The notes under the pieces were generated by a model. The model worked only from the letters and a program-made list of their open reading frames with translations, was not told the DNA's origin and did no database searches. From contig NZ_KE384481.1 in the NCBI RefSeq assembly GCF_000425945.1, forward strand, positions 1-64,000: a stretch of 64,000 nucleotides of DNA, given 5' to 3'. Position 1 is the stretch's first letter. Each line of letters begins with the position of its first letter. The position numbers and the translations under genes are program-made. This DNA comes from Candidatus Solirubrobacter pratensis. GTDB taxonomy: Bacteria > Actinomycetota > Thermoleophilia > Solirubrobacterales > Solirubrobacteraceae. Shown here piece by piece: positions 42,678 through 53,208 of the stretch.

Positions 42678-44111
42678 TCAGCCTGGCGCCGTCCGGCTCG
42701 GGACGAGCACGACGACGGTCGCGTCGTCGGAGAGCGGGTCCTCGATCGCCGCGCGCACGGCGTCCTCGATCGCACGCAGCGTTCCGGCCGCGGAGTCCGC
42801 GGGCGCCTTCGCGACCGCGCGGCGGATCCCGTCGAGGCCGAGCGTGCCGCCTTCCACCGTCGGGCGGTCGAGTACGCCGTCCGAGAGCAGCAGCAACCGC
42901 TCCCCCGCGCCCAGGCGCCTCCGCTGCACCGCCTTCTCCCCCGGCATCGCGGAATCGCCCAAGGCAGGCAGGACGCCGTCGCCGAGCACCTCGACCGCGC
43001 CATCGGCGCCGACCAGGATCGGCGCGTGCTCCCCGCACGTAAGCCAGCTCACGGACGAGGTGGGACCGTTCCAGCTCGCGATCGTCGCCGTCGCGGTGAC
43101 GGCTTCGCGCGCCACCTCGCTCAGCACCTCATGCATGAGCGTGACGGCTCGCGCCGGGTCCGCCGAGCGCTGGCGAGCGGCGCGGAAGGCGCCGAGCGTC
43201 ACCGTGCCCAGGCCCGCGGCGGCCGGACCGCGCCCCGTCGTATCGGAGATGCCGATCCACGCGCACTCGTGGTTCTCGGCGCAGTCGAACCAGTCCCCGC
43301 CGATGTCGTAGCCCGGGAGCACGTTGCCGGCGATCAGCGCCCCGCCGATGCGCAGGATGCGCGGCGGGAGCAGATGCTGCTGGATCTCCGCCGCCGGGCT
43401 CGTCGGGCGGAGGCGCCGCACGCTGTCGATGTGGTCGGTGTACTCGACCGCCAGACCGAGCGCGGCGGCCGCTTCCGCGGCGAGGTCGCGGAGCGCGTCG
43501 CCGGCCGCGCCGACTGCCATCAGCACCCCGGTCGCGCGGCCGCGCAGGTACATCGGCGCGACGACCGCACCGGGCAGCAGGTCCTCGATCAGCGCGCGCA
43601 GCGGGGCGACGCCTTCGCGCGGGATTTCGGGGCCGACGGCCAGGGGAACCGAGATCCGGTCTGGGAAGGTGCCGGGACCGGCCAACCGCTGCATCGTCGA
43701 GCCCTCGAGGTCGATCAGATACACGGCGGCGGACGTCACGCCGTCGAGCCGCTGCGCCTCGGCGACGATCTGGTCTCCCAACTGGAACGGCGGCACCTTG
43801 TTGAGCACCTCGGTGACCGACAGCGGCGACGGCACCAGATCGGCGAGCTCCCCGGGGGGCCGCAGGTGCTCCTCGTCGTTGGCCTCCGCGTCGTCGCGCA
43901 CCTGCGTGCGGACCGCGCCAAGCAGCTCCTCGCGGGTCGCGAAGTGCCGGTAGGCCGTCGAGCGCGCGACGCCCGCGGCGGCGGCGATCTCGCCCATCTC
44001 GGCGTTCGGGTCGCGAGCGAAGAGGTCTCGCGCCGCCTCGACGAGCTTGGAGCGGTTCAGCGCCACGTCGCTGCGTTCGCGCCGGCGGCGGCCGTGCGGG
44101 TTCGACGCCAT
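42678..44111 (-). CDS. TetR-GAF-SpoIIE fusion protein (DNA-binding PP2C-type phosphatase)
   Basis: 477 residues joining three domains: a TetR-type helix-turn-helix (about 18-66; LVEAARDLFAR, IAAAAGVARSTAYRHFATREELL), a GAF domain (about 95-235) and a SpoIIE/PP2C phosphatase (about 255-475) with GGDWFDC, GISDTTGRGPAAAGLG, LLLLSDGVLDRP and LSDDATVVVL, keeping the metal-binding Asp residues. TetR normally carries a C-terminal ligand domain; here a GAF sensor and phosphatase replace it. It may bind the operator-like repeats just upstream. A -10 box TACAAT lies 6 bases before ATG 44111. Confidence 0.88.
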   Translation of the reverse strand: MASNPHGRRRRERSDVALNRSKLVEAARDLFARDPNAEMGEIAAAAGVARSTAYRHFATREELLGAVRTQVRDDAEANDEEHLRPPGELADLVPSPLSVTEVLNKVPPFQLGDQIVAEAQRLDGVTSAAVYLIDLEGSTMQRLAGPGTFPDRISVPLAVGPEIPREGVAPLRALIEDLLPGAVVAPMYLRGRATGVLMAVGAAGDALRDLAAEAAAALGLAVEYTDHIDSVRRLRPTSPAAEIQQHLLPPRILRIGGALIAGNVLPGYDIGGDWFDCAENHECAWIGISDTTGRGPAAAGLGTVTLGAFRAARQRSADPARAVTLMHEVLSEVAREAVTATATIASWNGPTSSVSWLTCGEHAPILVGADGAVEVLGDGVLPALGDSAMPGEKAVQRRRLGAGERLLLLSDGVLDRPTVEGGTLGLDGIRRAVAKAPADSAAGTLRAIEDAVRAAIEDPLSDDATVVVLVPSRTAPG

Positions 44112-44117
44112 GAGGCC

Positions 44118-44186
44118 ATTGTAAACCGGACACGACGTCCCATTTTGCTTGGTGCAATCGCGGACCACGTCTCGTTTTGCGGTCCG
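44118..44186. promoter_or_regulatory. divergent promoter with paired direct-repeat operators
   Basis: Between the TetR-fusion gene and the PRC-barrel gene lie two direct repeats, ACGTCCCATTTTGC (44135-44148) and ACGTCTCGTTTTGC (44167-44180), identical at 12 of 14 positions and 32 bp apart (about three helical turns), each preceded by a GGAC element. The -10 box of the fusion gene (TACAAT, minus strand, 44118-44123) abuts the first. These are good candidates for autoregulation by the TetR domain, and could control both genes. Confidence 0.6.
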
Positions 44187-44232
44187 ACGGGTCGGGGAGC
44201 GCAACGGCGATCCCACGACAAGGAGGCTTCCT

Positions 44233-44976
44233 ATGAGCACCAGGACACCCGAGGACGTGCAGCGCTGGCGCGGCATGAGCGCCGTCGACAGCAACGGCGA
44301 CAAGATCGGCAAGATCGACGAGATCTATCTCGACCGCAGCAGCGCCGAGCCGGAGTGGGCCACGGTCAACACCGGCCTGTTCGGCATGCGCACCACGTTC
44401 GTGCCGATCTCCGGTGCCGAGAGCCGCGGCGACGAGGTCCGGCTCGCGTACACCAAGGACCAGATCAAGGACGCGCCGAACGTGGACGCCGACGGTGAGC
44501 TATCGACCGAGGAGGAGCAGCGGCTCTACGAGCATTACGGTCGGGGCGACTACGGCGATTGGGACTCGTCCGCTTCGGTCGGCCGCGACACCTCGGGGCC
44601 CACGACCGACGACGCGATGACGCGCTCCGAGGAGGAGTTGCGCGTCGGCACCGAGCGGCGCGAGTCCGGCCGCGCCCGCCTGCGCAAGTACGTGGTCACC
44701 GAGGAGGTCACGAAGACCGTCCCGGTGCAGCGCGAGGAGGTCCGCATCGAGCGCGAGCCGATCACCGGCGACAACGTCGACGACGCGCTGGACGGGCCCG
44801 CGATCTCCGAGGAGGAGCATGAGGTCGTGCTGCACGAGGAGACGCCCGTCGTCGAGAAGCGAACGGTCCCCAAGGAGCGCGTGCGCATGGCGAAGGACAC
44901 GCGCACGGAGCAGGAGACCGTCAGCGAAGAGGTGCGCAAGGAGCGCATCGAGACCGACGGCGACCCTCGCGAGTAG
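44233..44976 (+). CDS. PRC-barrel/DUF2382 stress-type protein
   Basis: 247 residues: an N-terminal PRC-barrel (about 5-80; WRGMSAVDSNGDKIGKIDE, TTFVPISGAESRGDEVRL), an acidic spacer and a DUF2382 (YsnF/AvaK-type) region (about 145-245; KYVVTEEVTKTVPVQREEV, HEVVLHEETPVVEK) rich in Glu/Arg. Such proteins are stress-induced in other bacteria, role unknown. ATG 44233 follows AAGGAGG. Its divergent neighbour is the TetR-SpoIIE fusion. Confidence 0.9.
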   Translation: MSTRTPEDVQRWRGMSAVDSNGDKIGKIDEIYLDRSSAEPEWATVNTGLFGMRTTFVPISGAESRGDEVRLAYTKDQIKDAPNVDADGELSTEEEQRLYEHYGRGDYGDWDSSASVGRDTSGPTTDDAMTRSEEELRVGTERRESGRARLRKYVVTEEVTKTVPVQREEVRIEREPITGDNVDDALDGPAISEEEHEVVLHEETPVVEKRTVPKERVRMAKDTRTEQETVSEEVRKERIETDGDPRE

Positions 44977-44998
44977 TCCCGCGTCGACGAGGAGCCCC

Positions 44999-45405
44999 AT
45001 GCCGACCACCGCACGAACCCCATCCCCGGCCGGGCGCCGCGCCCGGCCGGGGCCCCGGCGCCGCGGCGGTTGGCTGCAACGCAGCCGTCCGCGGCCGCAG
45101 CGGCGGTCAGCCGCCGCGAAGGCCCTCGGCACGTTGACGAGTGCGTTGCCGGGTCGCCGCTCCACCCCCGCGCCCGCCACGTCGCGGCGCGGCGGCAGGA
45201 CCGGCAGCCTCGACATCCACGCCGGCGCAGCCGGCTCGCGTTCAAGAACCGCGACAGGATCACCGCGCTCATTAGGCGCGACCGCTCCCGGCCGGAGTCC
45301 GCGAGCCCGGACCGCGCGGGCGCTGTCGGGCTCGGGACTAGAGCGCGCCGCTGCGCGTGGAGCACGCATCGGTGGCAGGGCGACCGGGTAGCGCCCCGTC
45401 CATGA
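44999..45405 (+). pseudogene. small basic protein, single-base frameshift
   Basis: ATG 44999 (with GAGGAG ahead) opens a basic, Arg/Pro-rich protein (GGWLQRSRPRPQRRSAAAKAL). Near 45234 the frame is lost by one base: restoring a C in GCCGGC(C)TCGCG would give AGLAFKNRDRITALIRRDRS, a natural-looking C-terminus that now lies in the next frame (stop at 45403-45405). Without the fix the frame continues as low-complexity to 45391. A recent frameshift or an assembly error. It follows the PRC-barrel gene directly. Confidence 0.5.
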
Positions 45406-46271
45406 CGCCCTCTCGCCGACCGACTCCGCTCGAACCCGTGGTGCAGGCCGTGGAGGGCGCTGCCGCGCTCGACGCGCCCGCGAAGGCGATCGGCAAATGG
45501 GTGCGGGGCGCGTTCGCGCGCGAGCCGCTCAAGGACGCGCTGAGCGGCACGTGGCTCGGGCACGCGGTGCACCCGGTGCTCACCGACGTGGTGATCGGCA
45601 CGTTCCTCAGCTCGACGCTGCTCGACCTGCTCGGCGGCGACGACGGCGAGCGCGCCCGCCGGCGGCTCGTAGGCGCCGGGATCGCGGCGGCCGGGCCGAC
45701 GGTGATGACCGGCGCCAACGATTGGGCCGACGCCGAGCCGGTGGACGACGGCGTCCGGCGCTCCGGCCTCGTGCACGCACTCTCCAACTCCACCGCGCTC
45801 CTCCTCTACGCCGGCTCGCTGGGCGCCGCGGGCCGGCGCGCGGCTGCGCTGCGGCTGGGCGGCGCCGCGGCGCTGCTCGCGGGCGGCTACCTCGGCGGCC
45901 ACCTCTCGTTCGCCAAGGGCGTCGGGCCCGACCAGACGGTCTACGACCCTGGCCCGGCGGACTGGACGCCGGCGGCCGGCGCGGCGGAGCTGATCGACGG
46001 CCGGCCGATGCGCGTGGTCGTCGGCGACACGCCGGTCCTGCTGCTGCGCGACGGCGAGCAGCTGTTCGCGATCCACGACCGCTGCTCGCACCGCGGGTGC
46101 TCGCTGAGCGACGGATCGCTCGAGGGCGACGAGATCGTCTGCAGCTGCCACGGCTCGCGCTTCGACCGCCGCGACGGCGCCGTGCGGCAGGGACCCGCGA
46201 CGGCGCCGCAGCCGGCGTTCGAGGTGCGCATCAACGACGAGCGCGTCGAGATCCGCCGGCTCGCGGCGTGA
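45402..46271 (+). CDS. DUF2231 membrane domain fused to a Rieske [2Fe-2S] domain
   Basis: 289 residues. The N-terminal ~185 are a DUF2231-type membrane domain with several helices (GHAVHPVLTDVVIGTFLSS). The C-terminal ~100 form a Rieske ferredoxin domain with CSHRGC and CSCHGSRFD, giving the Cys-His/Cys-His cluster ligands. It may pass electrons to or from membrane partners; none is adjacent. ATG 45402 is preferred over GTG 45357 by conservation of what follows. Confidence 0.9.
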   Translation: MTPSRRPTPLEPVVQAVEGAAALDAPAKAIGKWVRGAFAREPLKDALSGTWLGHAVHPVLTDVVIGTFLSSTLLDLLGGDDGERARRRLVGAGIAAAGPTVMTGANDWADAEPVDDGVRRSGLVHALSNSTALLLYAGSLGAAGRRAAALRLGGAAALLAGGYLGGHLSFAKGVGPDQTVYDPGPADWTPAAGAAELIDGRPMRVVVGDTPVLLLRDGEQLFAIHDRCSHRGCSLSDGSLEGDEIVCSCHGSRFDRRDGAVRQGPATAPQPAFEVRINDERVEIRRLAA

Positions 46272-46283
46272 GCGGCGCGGCCG

Positions 46284-46700
46284 CTAGGCGGCCCGGGCGC
46301 GGCTCTGCAGGCGCGCGTCGAAGCGGTCGCGCGCCTCTTCGACGCGTTTGCCGTGTGTGAGCGTCCACGACCCGAGCGCCTTCAAGGGCGGGGCCATCGT
46401 GGCGCCGAGCGGCGACAGCGCGTACTCGACACGCGGCGGCACTTCGGCGTGGACGCGGCGCATCACGAGCCCGTCGCGCTCCATCGCGCGCAGCGTCTGC
46501 GTGAGGACCTTCTCCGAGATCGGAGTCAGCTCCTCGAGCAATTCGTGATAGCGGCGGGTGCCGTCGCCCAACGCCAACAGCACGTCTACGGACCACTTCG
46601 AGCTCAAGAGCCCGATCGAGTCGCGGATCAGGCGCGCGGCTCGCGTGCGCTCGGCGACGCGGCGGGCGTGGGTGGGCTCGACGGCGACCGGTGAGCTCAT
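46284..46700 (-). CDS. HxlR-family transcriptional regulator
   Basis: 138 residues, winged helix: IGLLSSKWSVDVLLALGDG, ELLEELTPISEKVLTQTLR, MERDGLVMRRVHAEVPPRVEY, all typical of HxlR proteins, which often sense redox or aldehyde stress. No Cys is present, so redox sensing through Cys is unlikely. ATG 46700 overlaps the stop of the ECF sigma gene (ATGA), so it is translated with it. Confidence 0.9.
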   Translation of the reverse strand: MSSPVAVEPTHARRVAERTRAARLIRDSIGLLSSKWSVDVLLALGDGTRRYHELLEELTPISEKVLTQTLRAMERDGLVMRRVHAEVPPRVEYALSPLGATMAPPLKALGSWTLTHGKRVEEARDRFDARLQSRARAA

Positions 46701-47257
46701 GCTTCGGCTCCATTCAACTTCAGTCCAAGCGAGCGGAGCGCTCGCGATACTCGTAGCCGCGCGGCGTTCTGGCTACAGCCAAGCGCGCCTGCGACCTCGT
46801 CATATTCCAATTGGTGCACGATGCGCAGCTCCAAGGCGCGGCGCTGCTCGCGGGGCAATGCCCGCAAGGCGAGCCGCAGTGCCGGGGCCAGCGAACCGGC
46901 CTCCAAGCGCTCGTCGACGGCGTCGTACTCCTCGCAGTCCGAGAACGCGGCCGGAAGGCCGAGCCGCTCGCGAGCTGCACTTTCGATTCGATTGTGCTTG
47001 TGGTACTGCCGCAGCAGGTTGCGCGCGATGCCGAACAGCCAGGGCGCACCCGAGCCGTCCGCCATATCACGAAACCGTCGCGACGAGTGCCACGCCTGGG
47101 CGAATGTCTCCGCCGTGAGGTCCAGCGCGGCACTCTCCGAACCCGTATGACGCAAGAACCATGACCGCACCCAAGTGGCGTAGCGGTCGTAGAACTCGCG
47201 GAAAGCGAGTGGATCCCGGCTTGCGCAGGCAAGCAGTTCGGCATCAGTTCGGGTCAC
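46697..47257 (-). CDS. ECF sigma factor
   Basis: 186 residues with region 2 (FREFYDRYATWVRSWFLRH, LDLTAETFAQAWHSSRRF, WLFGIARNLLRQYHK) and region 4 (LPREQRRALELRIVHQLEY, VAGALGCSQNAARLRVSRAL). It steers RNA polymerase to its own promoters. No anti-sigma gene is adjacent; the coupled partner is an HxlR repressor instead. GTG 47257. Confidence 0.92.
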   Translation of the reverse strand: MTRTDAELLACASRDPLAFREFYDRYATWVRSWFLRHTGSESAALDLTAETFAQAWHSSRRFRDMADGSGAPWLFGIARNLLRQYHKHNRIESAARERLGLPAAFSDCEEYDAVDERLEAGSLAPALRLALRALPREQRRALELRIVHQLEYDEVAGALGCSQNAARLRVSRALRSLGLKLNGAEA

Positions 47258-47320
47258 AGGGTGCGTAGCGGCTCCAGACGGTTCGCTACCTGATCATGAC
47301 TCCAGCGGCGAACGTGTGTC

Positions 47321-48977
<1,657 letters not shown>

Positions 48978-48985
<8 letters not shown>

Positions 48986-51128
48986 CGGCTCGCAGATCGT
49001 ATCTGCGGCGAATCCGGTAGAGCGTCGATCGCTCGGCGGCGGGACGGCCGGCGCGATGCGCCGCGCCGATCAGGTCCTCCGGGTCGAGCTTGACGCCGTG
49101 GTCGGCGCCCGCCATGCGCGAGATCGACTCCTCCATCAGCGTGCCGCCGAGGTCGTTGACACCCCAGCGCAGCGCCTCGGTCGCGGCGTCGAGCCCCATC
49201 TTGACCCAGCTCGCCTGCAGGCTCGGGATCGTCCGGCCGAGCGCCAGCCGGAAGACGGCCGTGTGCTTGAGGTTCTCCTCGCGCGAGATCTCCTGGATGC
49301 CGTGCTTGCGGCCGAGCTGCGTCTGGAACGGGATGAACGAGAGCGGCACGAACTCCGTGAAGCCGCCGGTGCGCTCCTGCAGCGTGCGGACGACGCGCAT
49401 GTGCTCGGCGAGCTCGGCAGGCGTCTCGATGTGGCCGAACATCACCGTCACGGTCGAGCGCAGCCCGATCTCGTGCGCCGCCGTGATGATCTCCACCCAG
49501 CGCGCGACGGGCAGCTTGTTCGGGCTGATGCGCTGCCGGACGCCGTCGTCGAGCACCTCCGCGGCGGTGCCCGGGACGCTCCCCAGGCCGGCCTCGCGCA
49601 GCTGCTCGAAGACCGCATGCGGGGAGAGCCCGCTGACGTCGCACATGTGCGCGACCTCCATCGGGCTGTAGGCGTGCAGGTGGATGTCCGGCGCGGTCTC
49701 CTTGGCGAGCCGCAGCCAGCCGAGGTAGTCCTCCAGCCCCCAGTCCGGATGGATGCCCGACTGCATGCAGATCTCCGTCGCGCCGAACGCGATCGCGTCG
49801 TGGATGCGGCGCACGAAGTCGGCCCGGGAGTGCTCATAGGCGTCCGGCGAGCGGCGCGAGACGCCGAAGCCGCAGAACGCGCAGCCGACCGTGCACACGT
49901 TGGAGACGTTGATGTTGCGGTTGACGACGAACGTCACGAGGTCGCCGGCCAGCTCGGCGCGCAGCTCGTCGGCGGCCTGGCGCATGTCCTCGATCACCTC
50001 GGGGCGGCTCTCGGCGAACATCGCCTCCAGCTCCTCGGGGGTGAGCGGGAGTCCCTCGCGGGCGGCGGCGATCGTCTCCGGCAGAACGCCGGCCCGGCCG
50101 CGGCGCGGGATGAAGGTGCGGAAGCGGTCCTCGATGACCTCCAGGACGCGCGGCGCGAGCCATTCCTGCGTCATGTACTGCGGATAGACGCACAGCCGCT
50201 CGGTCGGCGCGGCGATGCCCTCGAGGCGTCGGCGCACCTGCAGCGGCGACGGGAACGGGTGCTCGGGGCTGATGTGGTCGCCGTTGGCCGACAGGCCGCC
50301 GAGGTCGGTCGCGCCCGCCTCGACGAGCTGCGGCCACCAGTCGGCCAGGTTCGGCGGGACCTGGATGCCGACGTCCGGCATCAGCCGCCTCGTCTCCTGC
50401 ACGAGCCGCACCATGTCGTCGATCGTCACCGGGCAGGCCCACTTGGGCGCGTCGCGGTGCGGGACGTCGGAGAGCCCGGTGCGCCAGTAGCGCTCGGCCG
50501 CGTCGGTCGCGATCTCGGCCGGCTCCTCGCCGTAGTAGCGCCGGTGCGGCACGAAGTTCTGGAGGATGATCTCCTGAATGTGATCGAAGCCCGCGAGCGC
50601 CTCCAGGGACTCCATCCGGTCCTGCTCGGACTCGCCGATGCCGACGAGGATGCCGCTCGTGAACGGGATCCGGAGCTCCCCGGCGGTGCGGATGAAGTCC
50701 AGTCGCACCTGCGGGTGCTTGGTCGGCGACCCCTGATGGGCGACGAGGTCGGGGTTGGTCGACTCGAGCATCAGGCCCTGGCTCGCGGTGACCTCGCGCA
50801 ACCGCACCAGCTCCTCGCGCGACACGACGCCGAGGTTGGGGTGCGGGAGCATGCCGCGCTCGAGGGCGCGCTCGCAGGCCCACACGACGTAGGCGGTGAA
50901 GTCTCCGAAGCCGAGCTCGTCGAGCTGCGGCTGGACCGCGGGAGCCTCGCCGGTCAGGACCAGCAGCTCCTTGACGCCGCGTCGCGCGGCCCGGTCGATC
51001 AGCCGCTCGACCTCCGCAGGCGAGTGCAGGTGCGGCTTGTGGGTGGCGAAGGAGCAGTACTTGCAGTGGCAACGGCACGTTCGCGAGAGTGAGAGCGTGA
51101 CGTTGCGCGAGTATGTGACCCGGCGCAT
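48978..51128 (-). CDS. fbiC: 7,8-didemethyl-8-hydroxy-5-deazariboflavin (Fo) synthase, CofG-CofH fusion
   Basis: 716 residues: two radical SAM domains in one chain, with CRCHCKYC (CofG half) and CTVGCAFC (CofH half) as the [4Fe-4S] CxxxCxxC motifs. It builds the deazaflavin Fo from tyrosine and a flavin precursor. Motifs such as ANGDHISPEHPFPS and HAYSPMEVAHMCDVSGLSP fit FbiC. ATG 51128 is chosen because it starts the conserved RRVTYSRNVTLSLSRTC; ATG 51164 would overlap the divergent gene. It sits apart from cofD-cofC-cofE. Confidence 0.95.
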
Positions 51129-51147
51129 CCACTGGCACCATACCGGG

Positions 51148-51711
51148 GTGCGCTGGTGGACCATCGCGATGCTGGCGGCCGTGCTCGCGGGGTGCGGCGG
51201 CGCCCGGTCGACGGGCTCGTTCGGGGACGTCACGGTGGCGCTGGACTCCTCGCCGGACGCCAACGACGTCGGCCTGTACCTGGCCCAGGCGCGCGGCTAC
51301 GACGAGGGCGAGGGCGTGAGCTTCAAGATCGCCGCCAAGGCCCCCGCCGACCTCGTGCTCGTCTCGCAGGCGGCGTTGCGGCGGACGCCGGACCTCGTCG
51401 GCGTGATGGCGATCGTGCAGCCGGCCAAGCTCGTCGTCGCCGTGCGGCGCGACACGCTGCAGGAGGACCGCGGGATGGTCGCGGCCGCCGTGCGAGCGCT
51501 CCAGCGCGGCTACCAGCAGGCGCAGCTCGAGCCCGACGAGGCGGTGCAGGCGATGGCCGCCCAGGTCCCGGGCCTGAACACCACCGTCGTGTCGTCGCAG
51601 CTGGACCGCGTGTCACCGACCTGGTCGGCCGGCGCGCCGTTCCTGGGCGCGCTGCCCGCGGGCCGCCAGCTCGACCGCTCGGTCGCCACCTACCAGCAGC
51701 CCAACCAGTGA
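51148..51711 (+). CDS. short NMT1/THI5-like substrate-binding lipoprotein
   Basis: 187 residues with a lipobox (LAGC, Cys about residue 16). VTVALDSSPDANDVGLYLAQARGYDEGEG matches the start of NMT1/THI5-like ABC binding proteins, and GVMAIVQPAKLVVAVRRD is a later core segment, but members are usually above 300 residues; a central lobe seems missing. Truncation with retained function or decay are both possible. No permease or ATPase is adjacent. GTG 51148 gives a complete signal peptide. Confidence 0.7.
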   Translation: MRWWTIAMLAAVLAGCGGARSTGSFGDVTVALDSSPDANDVGLYLAQARGYDEGEGVSFKIAAKAPADLVLVSQAALRRTPDLVGVMAIVQPAKLVVAVRRDTLQEDRGMVAAAVRALQRGYQQAQLEPDEAVQAMAAQVPGLNTTVVSSQLDRVSPTWSAGAPFLGALPAGRQLDRSVATYQQPNQ

Positions 51712-51718
51712 GCGGGCG

Positions 51719-52078
51719 CTATTGGGCGCGGATGCGGCGGAACTCCTTCCGGACGGACTCCGGCCGGCCCCACATCTGCGTGACCTCGACGCGCCCTTCG
51801 CGGACCTCGCGCAGCACGAGCTCGCCGGCGATGCCGGCGTCGTCGAGCAGCTTGAGGGTGCCGTGCGTGGCGGGCGCCGCCGCGGCGTGGCCGAACTGGT
51901 GCGCCACGACGAGGCGGAAGTGCCAGTCGTGGTGGGAGTACGGCTGGGCGTTGATCGTCACGAGCAGCGACGCGGCGTCGATATAGCGATCCTCCTGCAC
52001 GCGCAGGTCGAGCTCGAGGTCCGTCCAATCGGACGGAAGCGCGGCGAGGATCTCGTTGAAGGTCTCGGCAAGCGGCAT
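51719..52078 (-). CDS. conserved protein of unknown function
   Basis: 119 residues, soluble alpha/beta: LPSDWTDLELDLRVQEDRYIDA, YSHHDWHFRLVVAHQFGHAA, VEVTQMWGRPESVRKEFRRIR. I do not recognise the family. ATG 52078 is preferred, with ATG 52102 possible. It ends 7 bases from the end of the lipoprotein gene (convergent) and diverges from the small gene at 52101. Confidence 0.7.
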   Translation of the reverse strand: MPLAETFNEILAALPSDWTDLELDLRVQEDRYIDAASLLVTINAQPYSHHDWHFRLVVAHQFGHAAAAPATHGTLKLLDDAGIAGELVLREVREGRVEVTQMWGRPESVRKEFRRIRAQ

Positions 52079-52100
52079 GATTGCGCCGAAGAGCGTACAC

Positions 52101-52280
52101 ATGGAGATCCCTCTCGACATGGAAGGGCTGCTCGCCCTGCTCGAGCGCTTGGACGGCGCCGAGGAGGTCGCCGTCGTCCGCTCGGCGCTGGCGGCGGGGG
52201 TCCCGCGCGAGCGCGTGATGGACGAGCTGCAGCGCGAGGTCGAGCGCCGGATCGCCCGGCTCGACGATCGCAGTCACTAA
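52101..52280 (+). CDS. small acidic helical protein
   Basis: 59 residues (MEGLLALLERLDGAEEVAVV ..., PRERVMDELQREVERRIARLD), mainly helical with charged heptads that could form a coiled coil. Start ATG 52101 with GAAGAG ahead; ATG 52119 is an alternative. Function unknown. It lies 10 bases upstream of the ygfZ-like gene. Confidence 0.6.
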   Translation: MEIPLDMEGLLALLERLDGAEEVAVVRSALAAGVPRERVMDELQREVERRIARLDDRSH

Positions 52281-52290
52281 CCTTGCGTCA

Positions 52291-53166
52291 GTGACCTTTG
52301 TCGTCGATCGCTCAGGGCGCGGCAAGCTCGCCCTCACCGGGGCTGACGCCAAGACCTTCCTGCACGGCCAGGTGACCAACGACATCGAGGGCCTGCAGCC
52401 CGGCCAGGGCTGCTACGCCGCGTTCCTCACCCATAAGGGCAAGATGCTCGGCGACATGCGCGTCTTCGACCTCGGGGACGAGCTGCTGCTCGACTGCGAG
52501 CGCGTCGCCCTGCAGGACCTCTTCAACATGATCCGGCGCTACAAGCTGGGGCTGGAGGTCGAGCTGCACAAGCGCACGCTCGAGCTGGGCCTGTTCTCGG
52601 TCATCGGGCCGGACGCGCCGGCGCTCGTGGGCGAGGCCGAGCACAGCTGCGCGCGGGTCGCGCTGGGCGGGCCCGAGGTCGTGGCGGCGCGAACGGACAC
52701 CGGCGTGGACGTCTTCTTCCGGGCGGAGGACCGCGACGCCGTGCGCGCGGCGCTGGACTTCCCCGACGGCGACGAGGCGCAGGCCGAGATCGTGCGCGTC
52801 GAGTCCGGCCGCCCGCGCTTCGGCGTGGACATCGACGACAGCGTGATCCCGCAGGAGGCGGGGCTCAACGAGCGCGCCGTCTCCTTCACCAAGGGCTGCT
52901 ACGTCGGGCAGGAGACGGTCGCCCGGCTCTACTACCGCGGCAAGCCGAACCGGCGCCTGCGCGGCGTGCGCCTCAGCGCTCCCGCGCCGGCCGGGACCGA
53001 GCTGCGGCTGGGCGAGAAGACGGTCGGCAGGCTGGGCTCCTGCGTGGTCTCCCCCGTGCACGGCCCGATCGGGCTCGCCATCGTCCGGCGCGAGGCGGAG
53101 GACGGCGTGACCGTCGACGCGGGCGGCATCGCCGCGCGGATCGTCGACGTGCCGTTCACGCGCTAG
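52291..53166 (+). CDS. ygfZ: YgfZ/GcvT-like folate-binding protein
   Basis: 291 residues. The signature KGCYVGQETVAR with its conserved Cys marks the YgfZ branch, which helps iron-sulfur cluster enzymes using tetrahydrofolate; LHGQVTNDIEGLQPGQGCYAAFL is the usual N-terminal region. It may support the radical SAM enzyme FbiC or other Fe-S proteins. GTG 52291 has TAACCT 7 bases upstream, suggesting a leaderless mRNA. Confidence 0.92.
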   Translation: MTFVVDRSGRGKLALTGADAKTFLHGQVTNDIEGLQPGQGCYAAFLTHKGKMLGDMRVFDLGDELLLDCERVALQDLFNMIRRYKLGLEVELHKRTLELGLFSVIGPDAPALVGEAEHSCARVALGGPEVVAARTDTGVDVFFRAEDRDAVRAALDFPDGDEAQAEIVRVESGRPRFGVDIDDSVIPQEAGLNERAVSFTKGCYVGQETVARLYYRGKPNRRLRGVRLSAPAPAGTELRLGEKTVGRLGSCVVSPVHGPIGLAIVRREAEDGVTVDAGGIAARIVDVPFTR

Positions 53167-53208
53167 CGCGATGCTCACGAAATGCTCGTCCCGGCGCGGT
53201 AGCGTTAG

